36,988 bases of DNA from Acinetobacter kyonggiensis (lineage in GTDB: Bacteria; Pseudomonadota; Gammaproteobacteria; Pseudomonadales; Moraxellaceae), in assembly GCF_900107285.1 (NCBI RefSeq), contig NZ_FNPK01000026.1, positions 1 to 36,988 on the forward strand, in the 5' to 3' direction. The position numbers were made by a program, and so were the translations under genes. This document shows positions 6,482 through 15,014 of this stretch, piece after piece. The notes below the pieces were generated by a model. The model was not told the origin of the DNA. It did not search any database and saw only the letters and a list, made by a program, of their open reading frames with translations. Position 1 is the stretch's first letter. Every line of letters starts with the position of its first letter.

Positions 6482-7489
6482 ATGAACTATCAATTGTTTG
6501 GTCAAACGGGTTTACATGTTTCACAAGTTGCATTGGGTACAGGAAACTTCGGTACAGGCTGGGGTTATGGCACTTCACCTGAAGAGGCGAAATTAATACT
6601 GGATGCATATCTAAATGCAGGTGGCAATTTCATTGACACAGCCGATGTTTATCAATTTGGTCAATCTGAGCAAATTTTGGGTGACTTATTACAAGGCATT
6701 CGTGATCAAGTCATATTAGCTACAAAATTTTCCAATAGTGCTGTACCCGATGCAAATCAACTGCATAAAGGCAATAGTCGAAAAGCCATGTTTTATTCTG
6801 TCGAGCAAAGTTTGCGTCGATTAAAAACGGATTATATTGATCTTTACTGGGTACACCACCCCGATCATGTTACACCCAGCGAAGAAATTTTAAGAGGTTT
6901 AGAGGATTTGGCACGTGCGGGAAAAATTCTCTATGCAGGACTGTCAAATTTTCCAGCATGGCGAGTATCTCGTGCTGCGACACTCGCTGAACTTAAAAAT
7001 ACGGTGCCTATTGCCGCAGCACAATTCCAGCATAGTTTGCTCTATAGGGAGCCTGAAACAGATTTAATTCCAGCATCTCAAGCACTGGGGCTTGGGATGG
7101 TGACATGGTCACCTTTAGGTGGCGGAATGCTCACAGGTAAATATCGCAAGGGTGAAAAAGGACGTAAAGAGGGTTTTGGCGGTAAAGTTTTTCAGCCAGA
7201 AAACTCCATCCAGCGCACAGCAATTTTAGATACCGTGCTTACAATCGCGAGTGAACTGAATGTCTCAGCCGATCAGGTGGCAATTGCTTGGGCGGGTACA
7301 CATGGAACCATTCCGATGATCGGGCCAAAATCTTTACAGCAACTAGAAAGCAATTTACATGCAATCGATGTTGTATTGTCACCAGACCAAATTCAGTTAT
7401 TAGATTCCATCAGTCAAATTTCAGCTTCAGATCAAAACCAAATAGCTATGCTACACAGGGATGCTAAACACCGAATTATTATCGCCTAA
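6482..7489 (+). CDS. Aldo/keto reductase
   Basis: A 335-residue (beta/alpha)8 aldo/keto reductase. The catalytic tetrad is visible: Asp52 and Tyr57 in FIDTADVYQFG, Lys82 in ILATKFS, and a His at 125 or 126 in YWVHHPD. The C-terminal NADPH-binding block is around IPMIGPKSLQQLESN. It should reduce aldehydes or ketones with NADPH in the cytoplasm. The start has GGAGATG nearby and follows the MDR gene by 16 bases, so the two are surely co-transcribed. Length and layout match the YajO/YghZ-like class more than the smaller AKRs. The natural substrate is unknown. Confidence 0.9.
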   Translation: MNYQLFGQTGLHVSQVALGTGNFGTGWGYGTSPEEAKLILDAYLNAGGNFIDTADVYQFGQSEQILGDLLQGIRDQVILATKFSNSAVPDANQLHKGNSRKAMFYSVEQSLRRLKTDYIDLYWVHHPDHVTPSEEILRGLEDLARAGKILYAGLSNFPAWRVSRAATLAELKNTVPIAAAQFQHSLLYREPETDLIPASQALGLGMVTWSPLGGGMLTGKYRKGEKGRKEGFGGKVFQPENSIQRTAILDTVLTIASELNVSADQVAIAWAGTHGTIPMIGPKSLQQLESNLHAIDVVLSPDQIQLLDSISQISASDQNQIAMLHRDAKHRIIIA

Positions 7490-7557
7490 ATAACGACTTA
7501 CTCAATTTTTTAAGCAAAAAACTCAAATTTCAGCACTATACAATGAGGATATTGAAC

Positions 7558-8094
7558 ATGGAAATAATAGATGTTATTGCACAATGGGAAGAAACTGAGC
7601 GGGAAATTCGTCTGCGTTTAGGAACTCCTGATGCTGTACATTTATCTGAATTAGCCAAGCGTTCAGGACTGGACATTTTTGATGCTATTTTTTCTGGTGA
7701 ACTGCCTTCACCGCCAATTGGAGAAACGCTCAACTATATTCCTGTACATATGGAATATGGGATTGCTGTTTTTCAGGGTCGGCCTCAGCGCAAACATTAC
7801 AATCCATTAGGAACGGTGCATGGGGGCTGGTTTTGTACTCTACTTGATTCTGCTGTTGCGTGCGCCATTCATACCACACTCCCTGCTGGAAAGGCTTATA
7901 CAACCCTCGAACTCAAAGTGAATATGGTACGAGCACTGACAGTTGCAACGCCTCTCGTTCGTGCAGAAGGCAAAATTGTCCATGTCGGCCGTCAAACAGC
8001 AACGGCTGAAGGACGAATCGTAGGGCCTGATGGAAAATTATATGCACATGCGACCACCACATGTCTTATTTTTGATGTTCCAACACAGGTGTAA
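7558..8094 (+). CDS. PaaI-family hotdog-fold thioesterase
   Basis: A 178-residue protein whose second half is a hotdog thioesterase domain: NPLGTVHGGWFCTLLDSAVACAIHTTLPAG carries the HGG motif and the Asp-containing helix, followed by ELKVNMVRAL and the GRQTATAEGRIV strands. Such enzymes hydrolyse acyl- or aryl-CoA thioesters. The first 60 residues form an extra N-terminal segment of unknown role. An in-frame ATG at 7543 exists, but GAGGAT (7545-7550) lies seven bases before the ATG at 7558, which is therefore preferred. It stands between two reductases, 68 bases from the AKR, which suggests the pathway includes an acyl-CoA or that the enzyme clears one. Substrate not known. Confidence 0.85.
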   Translation: MEIIDVIAQWEETEREIRLRLGTPDAVHLSELAKRSGLDIFDAIFSGELPSPPIGETLNYIPVHMEYGIAVFQGRPQRKHYNPLGTVHGGWFCTLLDSAVACAIHTTLPAGKAYTTLELKVNMVRALTVATPLVRAEGKIVHVGRQTATAEGRIVGPDGKLYAHATTTCLIFDVPTQV

Positions 8095-8163
8095 AAAGCT
8101 ATCTTAATGATTTTTTAAATAACTTATTTTTATTTAACAACCATGATCAGATCGAGGTGCAAC

Positions 8164-9255
8164 ATGACAGATAAAAATCTTTTCAGTCCTTATAAATTAG
8201 GCAACATTGAACTCGCCAACCGTATTGTAATGGCTCCGCTGACACGTAACCGCGCAGGAAAAGGACTTATCCCCAGTGAATTCGCTGCTAATTATTATGC
8301 TCAGCGTGCGACCGCAGGACTTATTATTGCTGAAGCAACACAAATTTCACCACAAGCTCAAGGGTATCAAGATACACCAGGGCTATACACGTCTGAACAA
8401 ATTGATGCTTGGCGAAAAGTAACAGATGCCGTACATGCCAAAGGCGGAAAAATCTTTGTTCAATTATGGCATGTGGGACGAATTTCCCATGTTGATTTGC
8501 AACCAAATGGGGCTAGCCCTGTTGCACCCTCCGCGATTCGAGCAGACACAAAGACTTTTGTAAATAATACATTTACTGAAGTGTCCGAACCAAGAGCATT
8601 GGAATTACATGAAATTCCAGCCATTGTGTCAGATTTTCGCCAAGCGGCAGCTAATGCTATTATTGCTGGATTTGACGGTGTTGAAATCCATGCTGCAAAT
8701 GGATATTTACTGGAACAATTTATAAAAGATGGTGCCAACCAACGCACCGATCTATATGGTGGCTCTATTGAAAATCGAGCTCGTTTATTACTTGAAGTTG
8801 TTGAAGCTGTAGCCAACGAAATTGGTTCTGAATGCACGGGTATACGCATCTCGCCTGTATCTCCAGCCAATGGCATAAGCTGTAGCGACCCTCAACCGCA
8901 GTACAATTATATTACTGAACAGCTCAACAAGTTGGGCATCGTCTATTTGCATGTTATTGAAGGTGCTACAGGTGGCCCTCGTGATATTGCACCCTTCGAT
9001 TATTCTGCTATCCGCAGCCGTTTTGAACAGACGTATTTGGCCAATAATGGCTACGATTTAGAACTTGCAAATGCTCATCTACAATCTGATGAAGCTGACC
9101 TTTTTGCTTTTGGCAAACCATTCATCAGCAACCCTGATTTGGTCGAGCGTTTAAAACAGGGATTACCATTGACTGAATTAAACCCAGCAACCTTGTATGG
9201 TGGCGGTGCGGAAGGTTATACCGACTATCCAAGTTATCAAGCTCAATCAAAATAA
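8164..9255 (+). CDS. Old Yellow Enzyme family FMN-dependent alkene reductase
   Basis: A 363-residue FMN ene-reductase close to the NemA/OYE group. Visible features are the N-terminal LFSPYKLGNIELANRIVMAPLTR, the substrate-binding pair His176/Asn179 with Tyr181 in the block EIHAANGYLLEQF, and YGGSIENRARLLLEV of the FMN phosphate region. The end contains AFGKPFISNPDLVERL, also typical. It reduces alpha,beta-unsaturated carbonyls, maleimides or nitro compounds with NADPH. The ATG at 8143 is possible, but GAGGTG (8154-8159) stands five bases before the ATG at 8164, matching the family N-terminus. It is the last gene of the five-gene set. NemA in E. coli is likewise repressed by a regulator that senses electrophiles, a useful parallel to HxlR here. 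Confidence 0.92.
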   Translation: MTDKNLFSPYKLGNIELANRIVMAPLTRNRAGKGLIPSEFAANYYAQRATAGLIIAEATQISPQAQGYQDTPGLYTSEQIDAWRKVTDAVHAKGGKIFVQLWHVGRISHVDLQPNGASPVAPSAIRADTKTFVNNTFTEVSEPRALELHEIPAIVSDFRQAAANAIIAGFDGVEIHAANGYLLEQFIKDGANQRTDLYGGSIENRARLLLEVVEAVANEIGSECTGIRISPVSPANGISCSDPQPQYNYITEQLNKLGIVYLHVIEGATGGPRDIAPFDYSAIRSRFEQTYLANNGYDLELANAHLQSDEADLFAFGKPFISNPDLVERLKQGLPLTELNPATLYGGGAEGYTDYPSYQAQSK

Positions 9256-9603
9256 ACTGTTGCTTAAACTTAGCTGAATGTGTGCAATAACATTCAGCTA
9301 TAACAACGCTTTAATCAACCAAGTGGAAATCGAAAAAGCCATTTTTTATGTCATTTTTGCAGTTTTCAATTAATACAAGCCACTGATTTATAGAAATAAA
9401 AAATTAAAATTCATACGTTGTTTTCGAAATTTTGCACCATGCGATATTTTTTAATTTAAAGATAAAAATATTATAAAAAACAATAGAAATACAGCAACTT
9501 AAGAACAAATATTTTGTTTAAATTATAAGCTGTTCTGCTATTATAAAGTTGAATAACAACACTAAATTTATAACTTAATAAACATAAAATCATAGAGGTT
9601 AAA
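9256..9603. other. AT-rich intergenic region
   Basis: No gene is seen. It begins with a hairpin (9271-9300) after the Old Yellow Enzyme gene. A possible promoter for the next gene is TTGTTT (9514-9519) with TATTAT (9539-9544), but the 19-base spacing makes it weak. Confidence 0.5.
9271..9300. terminator. Perfect inverted repeat after the Old Yellow Enzyme gene
   Basis: TAGCTGAATG pairs perfectly with CATTCAGCTA around a 10-base loop, 16 bases after the stop. There is no T tract, so it is a weak terminator at best and may instead protect the mRNA 3' end. Confidence 0.5.
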
Positions 9604-10209
9604 ATGAAAGGAAATATTTTAGATTTTTCAATTCATACCAACACAGGCATTATCAGTGGTGATGATCAAAACCGCTACAATTTTACGGGTGCAGAATGGC
9701 GTGGACAACGCCCACCCGCTCGTGGTGATCGTGTGGATTTTGATGTCGACAATACTGGTAACGCGATTCAAATTTTTACAGCACTCGGTCACAGCAACCC
9801 TGTACAGAATCTATCTAGTCAATTAGACAAAATTTCTGATCAAAATAAAGCTGAAGAACAATTCAACATGCTTGATTGGTTTGTGAAATGTTTAAAAAAT
9901 TATGTCACTTTTGATGGACGTGCGCGTCGTAAAGAATTTTGGTTCTTTATGTTAGTGTCCATTATTTTAGGCATCATCGTACAAATCATTGATGCAATAC
10001 TTGGTACAGACAAAATTCTGAATGGGGTCTTAAATCTAGCATTATTCTTACCAAGCTTAGCTGTCGGGGCACGTCGTCTACATGACGTTGGTCGCTCTGG
10101 CTGGTGGCAATTATTGGTGTTGACTATTATTGGTATTATTCCACTCATTATTTGGTGGGCATCCAATACCAAACCAGAAAGTAATCAATGGGGACAACCT
10201 GCAAAATAG
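9604..10209 (+). CDS. Cold-shock-like N-terminal domain fused to a DUF805 membrane domain
   Basis: A 201-residue two-part protein. Residues 1-60 form a small beta-rich domain (GNILDFSIHTNTGIISGDDQ, then RYNFTGAEWRG and GDRVDFDVD) that resembles a cold-shock/OB fold: paired strands with Gly-turns and aromatic residues. After a polar linker comes DUF805, starting with FDGRARRKEFWFF and ending with ARRLHDVGRSGWW, with about three or four membrane helices between residues 105 and 190. A nucleic-acid-binding-like domain anchored to the inner membrane is suggested. The ATG has GAGGTT upstream. The convergent neighbour at 10265-10678 carries the same N-terminal domain on a TM2 module. Function is unknown; domain calls are from motif recognition. 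Confidence 0.8.
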   Translation: MKGNILDFSIHTNTGIISGDDQNRYNFTGAEWRGQRPPARGDRVDFDVDNTGNAIQIFTALGHSNPVQNLSSQLDKISDQNKAEEQFNMLDWFVKCLKNYVTFDGRARRKEFWFFMLVSIILGIIVQIIDAILGTDKILNGVLNLALFLPSLAVGARRLHDVGRSGWWQLLVLTIIGIIPLIIWWASNTKPESNQWGQPAK

Positions 10210-10226
10210 GCATTGTTCAATGCATC

Positions 10227-10257
10227 AAAATAGAGGGCTTTCAAAACCCTCTATTTT
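10227..10257. terminator. Bidirectional terminator between convergent genes
   Basis: A perfect 11-base stem AAAATAGAGGG/CCCTCTATTTT with a nine-base loop lies between the stops of the DUF805 and TM2 genes and can serve both. Confidence 0.8.
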
Positions 10258-10264
10258 AAATAGA

Positions 10265-10678
10265 CTAGCCATATTTACGTGCAAAATCTTCATCTGAAGT
10301 ACATAAATAAATAATGAATTCAATAAAAGCAACCAATGCAGGAATAAAAGTCCAGCAGAAAAGTAAATAAGCAATACCCCAGCCAATTTGACCTAAATAA
10401 AATTTATGTACACCAAAACTACCTAAAAAGAATGCCAAAATTGCGGCAACAATTCGATTTTTTGAACCCACTTGCCCCGAAAATGCTGACGGATGGCTAA
10501 GAACATAAACATTCAGTGCCTGCCCTGATGGATCTATTTCAAAATCAACAATCTGACCACGGCTCGGAACGGTTTGCCCTCGCCACTCTGCACCTGTAAA
10601 GGAATAACGTCTCTGGTCATCGCCACTAATAAAACCCGCATTATTCTGAACAGAATAATCTAATATTTGCCCTTTCAT
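10265..10678 (-). CDS. Cold-shock-like N-terminal domain fused to a TM2 membrane domain
   Basis: A 137-residue protein. Residues 1-60 are a close relative of the N-terminal domain of the convergent gene at 9604 (same GQILDYSV, FISGDDQRRYSFTGAEWRG and RGQIVDFEID blocks, more than half of positions identical by eye). Residues 70-137 form a TM2 domain: a first helix AAILAFFLGSFGVHKFYLGQIGWG with the conserved Gly-x2-His-x-Phe-Tyr-Leu-Gly turn, then a second helix. It should be a small inner-membrane protein with the N-terminal domain in the cytoplasm. The pairing suggests recent duplication of the domain onto two membrane modules. The role is unknown. Confidence 0.82.
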   Translation of the reverse strand: MKGQILDYSVQNNAGFISGDDQRRYSFTGAEWRGQTVPSRGQIVDFEIDPSGQALNVYVLSHPSAFSGQVGSKNRIVAAILAFFLGSFGVHKFYLGQIGWGIAYLLFCWTFIPALVAFIEFIIYLCTSDEDFARKYG

Positions 10679-10760
10679 TTTTAACCTAATTATTTTTTAT
10701 CAATGACTTATTTATTTTATCTGCTACGGTATTTTTTATATATGATTTTTTTAAACAAAC

Positions 10761-10781
10761 AAGGCGCATTCAGCGCCTTTT
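10761..10781. terminator. Short GC-rich hairpin downstream of the Rut-locus dehydrogenase
   Basis: AAGGCGC-ATTCA-GCGCCTT is a seven-base stem that lies about 100 bases after the last gene of the rut operon. The minus-strand side continues with a T-rich run, so it probably ends the rut transcript. Confidence 0.55.
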
Positions 10782-10881
10782 AAAATTCCAAAAATAGCGA
10801 GAAAACCAGTATAAAAATCGTCTATGAAAGTGTCTTAGTTCGAATATTTAATCAAACACGTCATTTAACAATCCTCTATAA

Positions 10882-11754
10882 CTATCGCAATTCAATTTGA
10901 TTCATCTGTTCTAAACTTTGTACCGCAGCAGAAAAATCCAACTGACTCGCCTGTTTTTTTTCAATACGCGCAAACTGTTGCTGAATGAGATGCATACTGG
11001 GCAGCTGCAAAGCTGTCTGCTGAATCAAATCAATGGCAATAGCAATATCTTTTTGTAACAAATCCAGTGCAAAGGTTTTATCAAAACTACGATTCAGTAC
11101 CCGCTGCGCCATAATATTTTCAGAGATGCTACTCTTACCACTGGAATGATTAATACAATTCAAAGCAGCACTTAAATCGACACCTTTAGATTTCAGCACA
11201 GTCAGTCCTTCCGCCAAAGCCCATAAATGTGTTGCCATTAAAGTATTATTAATAGCTTTTACCGCAAAGCCCGATCCACTTTCTCCGACATATTCAATTA
11301 AAGTTGAAAATGCTGAAATAATGGGTTTGGCTTGTGCAAAAGCATGAGCATCGCCACCAATCATCACCGTTAACGTGCCACGTTCAGCACCGATGGTTTG
11401 CCCTGAAACGGGTGCATCTAGATATTCAACACCAATTTTCTTAAGGCTTTGACTGATTTTTTTTGCTGCCTCAGGTACACCACTGGTGCAGTCAATCCAG
11501 ATGCTGCCTTGTTTTGGCAGATGCGCAGCAATCAACTGTTCAACATCAGCACTGGTGGGTAAACAGCTAAAAATAAAATCTGCCTGTAATGCTTTCTGCA
11601 ATGACACCGCTTGCGTTTCGAAGCAAATGGCGTGGTAATCTGCCTTTGCCTGCGTTCTGTTCCACACCCAAACCTCATGTCCAAGTTTAGGAAGATGGGA
11701 GGCCATATGCCAGCCCATTGCACCAAGTCCGATAAATGAAATTGTATGACTCAA
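10882..11754 (-). CDS. Beta-hydroxyacid dehydrogenase (HIBADH family) in the rut operon
   Basis: A 290-residue NAD(P)-dependent dehydrogenase of the 3-hydroxyisobutyrate/tartronate-semialdehyde reductase family. It shows GLGAMG (9-14) for the cofactor, DAPVSG (113-118) for substrate, and the catalytic Lys166 in VKAINN. The start is a TTG with TAGGAG six bases upstream; that TAG is also the stop of rutG, so translation is coupled. In E. coli the Rut pathway ends with malonic semialdehyde, reduced to 3-hydroxypropionate by RutE or YdfG. No RutE is encoded here. This enzyme belongs to a family that handles such semialdehydes and is the last gene of the operon, so it likely performs that step. 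Role inferred; family confident. Confidence 0.85.
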   Translation of the reverse strand: MSHTISFIGLGAMGWHMASHLPKLGHEVWVWNRTQAKADYHAICFETQAVSLQKALQADFIFSCLPTSADVEQLIAAHLPKQGSIWIDCTSGVPEAAKKISQSLKKIGVEYLDAPVSGQTIGAERGTLTVMIGGDAHAFAQAKPIISAFSTLIEYVGESGSGFAVKAINNTLMATHLWALAEGLTVLKSKGVDLSAALNCINHSSGKSSISENIMAQRVLNRSFDKTFALDLLQKDIAIAIDLIQQTALQLPSMHLIQQQFARIEKKQASQLDFSAAVQSLEQMNQIELR

Positions 11755-11763
11755 AATAAGCTC

Positions 11764-13119
11764 CTAATGATGCACCACAGGTGTTACCGAATTTTCGGCA
11801 TTTTCACTCACCGAACGGGTCGCCTCTTCACCCCGATTTAAAAATAGATTCAGTACAATAGCCGCCAAAGTTGCCGTACCAATTCCGCCTAAATCAAATG
11901 CACCGATATGTAGGCTAAAGTTACCTGCACCCATAATCAGGCTGACCGCAGCAATAATTAAAGTACTGTTTTTGGTAAAATCAATTTGATTGTCTACCCA
12001 AATTTTCGCACCTGCCACCGTAATTAAACCAAACACCACAATTGATGCACCACCCAATAAAGCCACGGGAATGGTGCTAATCACTGCACCAAATTTTGGT
12101 GATAAGCCCAATAAAATGGCAAATAAACCCGCCACCACAAAGATCGTGGTTGAATAAACTTTGGTGACTGCCATCACCCCAATATTTTCAGCATAGGTGG
12201 TCATACCTGTACCACCTACCGATGCCGACATGGTGGTACAAATACCATCGGCAAAAAATGCACGTCCCATATAAGGCGATAAATCTTTACCCGTCATCGC
12301 AGAAACCGCTTTAAAGTGCCCCAAATTTTCTGCCACCAAAATAATCGCTACAGGTGCAATCAATAACATGGCATTGGCATTAAAAACTGGACTATGGAAG
12401 GTTGGCAGACCAAACCAAGCGGCATTTGAGATGAAAGAGAAATCAATAGGTTTGCCAAAACCCATCACATTGGCCAGTAAGAAATAGACAAAATAGGCAC
12501 TACATAAACCCACCAGCAATAACAAACGACGCAGCATGCCGCGCGTAAAAACTGCCACAACACTGATACATAAAATCGTGACCACAGCCATCCAAGTATC
12601 AAAACTATTTGCCGAAACACTTTTAATGGTAATTGGTGCTAAATTCAGACCAATAATCATCACAATGGCACCCGTCACAAGTGGTGGCATGAGTTTCTCA
12701 ATCCAACCTGTTCCCGTTTTCATAACAATTAAACCTATAGCCGCATAAACCAAACCGCAGGCCATGGTTCCCCCCAATGCAAGCCCAATATTCGGATTTG
12801 ACCCCACACCGGCATAGCCCGTTGCTGCGGCAATGGCACCAATAAAGGCAAAACTTGAGCCCAAATAACTGGGCATTCGACCACCCGTCATGAGGAAAAA
12901 TAAAATCGTGCCTATTCCCGTAATAAAGATGGTGAGGTTTGGATCAAACCCCATCAACAAAGGTGCGAGTACCGTTGCACCAAACATTGCAAAAGCATGT
13001 TGCAAACCTAAAACAATACTTTTACCCGCAGGTAAATACTCATCCACCTGTACAGGTGTTACATCTAAGTCGCCTTGATAAGGCTTAAATTTCGGAAACC
13101 ACGGTTCTTTAGCTTGCAT
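11764..13119 (-). CDS. rutG: Uracil/pyrimidine permease (NCS2 nucleobase:cation symporter)
   Basis: A 451-residue NCS2 transporter with about 12-14 membrane segments. It begins with a hydrophilic stretch and GLQHAFAMFGATVLAPLL (segment 1) and contains the conserved VAENLGHFKAVSAMTGKDL block with the Glu that contacts the nucleobase. A later GGTGMTTYAENIGVMAVTKVYS motif carries the second conserved Glu. It brings uracil or thymine into the cell for degradation. A TTG at 13137 opens the same frame, but the ATG at 13119 follows GGAGGGG by six bases and is preferred. It lies 33 bases after rutF and nine bases before the dehydrogenase, within the rut operon. Homology to RutG rather than UraA is supported mainly by context. 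Confidence 0.9.
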   Translation of the reverse strand: MQAKEPWFPKFKPYQGDLDVTPVQVDEYLPAGKSIVLGLQHAFAMFGATVLAPLLMGFDPNLTIFITGIGTILFFLMTGGRMPSYLGSSFAFIGAIAAATGYAGVGSNPNIGLALGGTMACGLVYAAIGLIVMKTGTGWIEKLMPPLVTGAIVMIIGLNLAPITIKSVSANSFDTWMAVVTILCISVVAVFTRGMLRRLLLLVGLCSAYFVYFLLANVMGFGKPIDFSFISNAAWFGLPTFHSPVFNANAMLLIAPVAIILVAENLGHFKAVSAMTGKDLSPYMGRAFFADGICTTMSASVGGTGMTTYAENIGVMAVTKVYSTTIFVVAGLFAILLGLSPKFGAVISTIPVALLGGASIVVFGLITVAGAKIWVDNQIDFTKNSTLIIAAVSLIMGAGNFSLHIGAFDLGGIGTATLAAIVLNLFLNRGEEATRSVSENAENSVTPVVHH

Positions 13120-13152
13120 GGGTTTCCCCTCCCTCAAATTAGGAATTTTGGA

Positions 13153-13728
13153 TTAGTACATCGGTTGTGGCTCGCAATAGGTGCGGTTGAAGTACATCAG
13201 TGCATTCTGACCTTCATTTTTTTTCATTGCTTTAACCTGACAGATCAGTACATCGTGACTCCCCACAGACATGCTTTGCACCACTTCACAGTCAAAAGAA
13301 ACCAAAGCATCATCTAAAACAGGTGCCCGTGTGCTTAAGGTTGACCATGTTCCACGCAAGAATCGTTCTGACATGGGGGTTTTTCCACCAAAAATATTTG
13401 ATAACTCAATTTGATGTGCTGCCAAGGTATTTACACAAAGGACTTTATTGGTTTTAAAGGTTTCAAATACCGATGCAGAACGATTTAAACATACCAATAA
13501 CGTTGGAGGTGAATCCGTCACACTACACACAGCGGAAGCGGTAAAACCAGCTTGTCCTGCCTCGCCATGCGTCGTAATCACATTCACTGCTGCACCCAAA
13601 TTAGACATCCCTTGTCGAAAAGCAGCCTGATCAACTTCTATCTGCTTTTCATCCGCAGTAATTTGAAAACTTTGAGCCTGTTGCGCTACAGCATGACTCG
13701 ACTGAACTGACATTATTTTGCTGTTCAT
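13153..13728 (-). CDS. rutF: Flavin reductase RutF, supplying reduced FMN to RutA
   Basis: A 191-residue flavin reductase-like protein (FMN-binding split-barrel, HpaC type). The fold is marked by AVNVITTHGEAGQAGFTASAVCSVTDSPPTLLVCLNRSASV, then FGGKTPMSERFL and the closing HDVLICQVKAM. It reduces FMN with NADH and passes it to the oxygenase RutA. The N-terminal 25 residues are an extension compared with E. coli RutF. GAGGAG stands eight bases before the ATG. It comes 107 bases after rutC, with a 13-base inverted repeat in the gap that may control the level of the downstream genes. Function follows from family plus operon. Confidence 0.93.
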   Translation of the reverse strand: MNSKIMSVQSSHAVAQQAQSFQITADEKQIEVDQAAFRQGMSNLGAAVNVITTHGEAGQAGFTASAVCSVTDSPPTLLVCLNRSASVFETFKTNKVLCVNTLAAHQIELSNIFGGKTPMSERFLRGTWSTLSTRAPVLDDALVSFDCEVVQSMSVGSHDVLICQVKAMKKNEGQNALMYFNRTYCEPQPMY

Positions 13729-13739
13729 AGCGATCTCCT

Positions 13740-13780
13740 CACTGAAATTCAGTGCTTAATATCTCATCTGAATTTCAGTG
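13740..13780. repeat. Inverted repeat between rutC and rutF
   Basis: CACTGAAATTCAG (13740-13752) pairs perfectly with CTGAATTTCAGTG (13768-13780) around a 15-base loop. The first arm with the next two bases is itself the palindrome CACTGAAATTCAGTG. It lies inside the operon just before the rutF ribosome site. It could be an RNA processing or stabilising hairpin, or a protein-binding site. There is no T tract in the minus direction, so full termination is unlikely. Confidence 0.65.
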
Positions 13781-13835
13781 CTCTCCTTTATTAATACCAA
13801 AGCTAAATAAGCTTGCTGTTAAAAACGGTGACAAC

Positions 13836-14216
13836 TTAGACATGCGCAACTGACGCAATTTCAACCAAAGCATCTGGTTTGACCAATCCAGTTTGTACGC
13901 AATAGCGTGCAGGTTTATCTCCCGGAAAATATTCTGCATAGACCGTATTGATCGCAGCATAATCGGACCAATCTTTAACAAAAACATGATTAAAGGTCAC
14001 GTCATCCATGCTACCGCCTGCGGTTGCAATCACTTTTTTAATGGTTTCTAAAATATGTCGGGTCTGTGCCGCAGCGTCACCCACATGTACGACATTGTTA
14101 TTTTCATCAAAGGCTAAAGTGCCAGAAACATAAACAATATTGTCAGCTTGTGTCGCTGGAACATAAGGCGCGAGTGGCTTTCCTGTTCCCGCTGGAAGAA
14201 TGATCTTTTTAGGCAT
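13836..14216 (-). CDS. rutC: RutC, aminoacrylate deaminase of the RidA/YjgF family
   Basis: A 126-residue RidA-fold protein. It shows [19 protein letters not shown] near residue 30, the trimer-interface block [22 protein letters not shown] and the carboxylate-binding Arg in [20 protein letters not shown]. RutC proteins help turn peroxyaminoacrylate/aminoacrylate intermediates into malonic semialdehyde. The length fits E. coli RutC (128 aa). It starts 36 bases after rutB stops. Assignment as RutC rather than a general RidA depends on its place between rutB and rutF. Confidence 0.92.
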   Translation of the reverse strand: MPKKIILPAGTGKPLAPYVPATQADNIVYVSGTLAFDENNNVVHVGDAAAQTRHILETIKKVIATAGGSMDDVTFNHVFVKDWSDYAAINTVYAEYFPGDKPARYCVQTGLVKPDALVEIASVAHV

Positions 14217-14252
14217 AGGTTGATTTCCTGATAATTTGATTCAACAAGTGAC

Positions 14253-15014
14253 TTAAGCGCTTTGGTCGAAATATTGTTTTTTAAATTGAAATGTTTTCAC
14301 AAATTGCTGTGTATCCGACACCCAGCCAAAGAATGTTTTAATGTTATACAGGCTGGCTTGCTGTGCTTCTGCTGGCCCAGCCTGATAACATGCGTCACTC
14401 AGTGCTATGCCAAAATATTCAAGAAAAAAACCATCTCTTAACGTCGATTCCACACACACATTGGTCGCAATACCGACAAAAACCAAGTTACGAATACCCC
14501 GACTGCGCAACATGCTATCCAGTGCGGTATTAAAGAAACCGCTATAACGTGGTTTTTCAATCACAATGTCTTGTGCTAAAGGTTGTAACTCATCAATCAA
14601 TTCAAAGTCCCAGCCTCCTTTTGCCAGCAATTTTCCTTGCAGCTCAGGTTGCTTACGCATGGTTTTTAAGGCATTGGATTTATGAAAATTCGGTGAATTT
14701 ACACCACCTGCCTCGACATACTGCTCATCCCAGCCATTTTTGAAATAAATCACCTGAATGCCCGCTGCATGTGCAGCAGCAACCGCTTTTTTAATGTTGT
14801 CTACTACAGGCTGAGTGGTCGAGACATCAAAACCAGCTAAATCTAAATAGCCACCTTTTGAGGTATAGGCATTTTGCATATCAATCACGATTAACGCTGT
14901 TTGTTCAGCTGCAAGTTGAATCGCTTCTGGTTCTGCTTTTAAAATTTTTCCAGTGCCTGCGGCTTGGGTAAATCCTGCACAAACCACATTTTCAAATGAC
15001 ACATTGCTCTTCAT
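14253..15014 (-). CDS. rutB: RutB, ureidoacrylate amidohydrolase
   Basis: A 253-residue cysteine hydrolase of the isochorismatase-like family. The catalytic triad can be seen: Asp in [15 protein letters not shown], Lys in [14 protein letters not shown], and Cys in [15 protein letters not shown]. It splits (peroxy)ureidoacrylate to carbamate and aminoacrylate. The N-terminal 35 residues are an extension rich in Ala/Glu. Its ATG overlaps the rutA stop in an ATGA, so the two are translationally coupled. Length is a little above the E. coli enzyme (about 230 aa). Confidence 0.94.
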   Translation of the reverse strand: MKSNVSFENVVCAGFTQAAGTGKILKAEPEAIQLAAEQTALIVIDMQNAYTSKGGYLDLAGFDVSTTQPVVDNIKKAVAAAHAAGIQVIYFKNGWDEQYVEAGGVNSPNFHKSNALKTMRKQPELQGKLLAKGGWDFELIDELQPLAQDIVIEKPRYSGFFNTALDSMLRSRGIRNLVFVGIATNVCVESTLRDGFFLEYFGIALSDACYQAGPAEAQQASLYNIKTFFGWVSDTQQFVKTFQFKKQYFDQSA

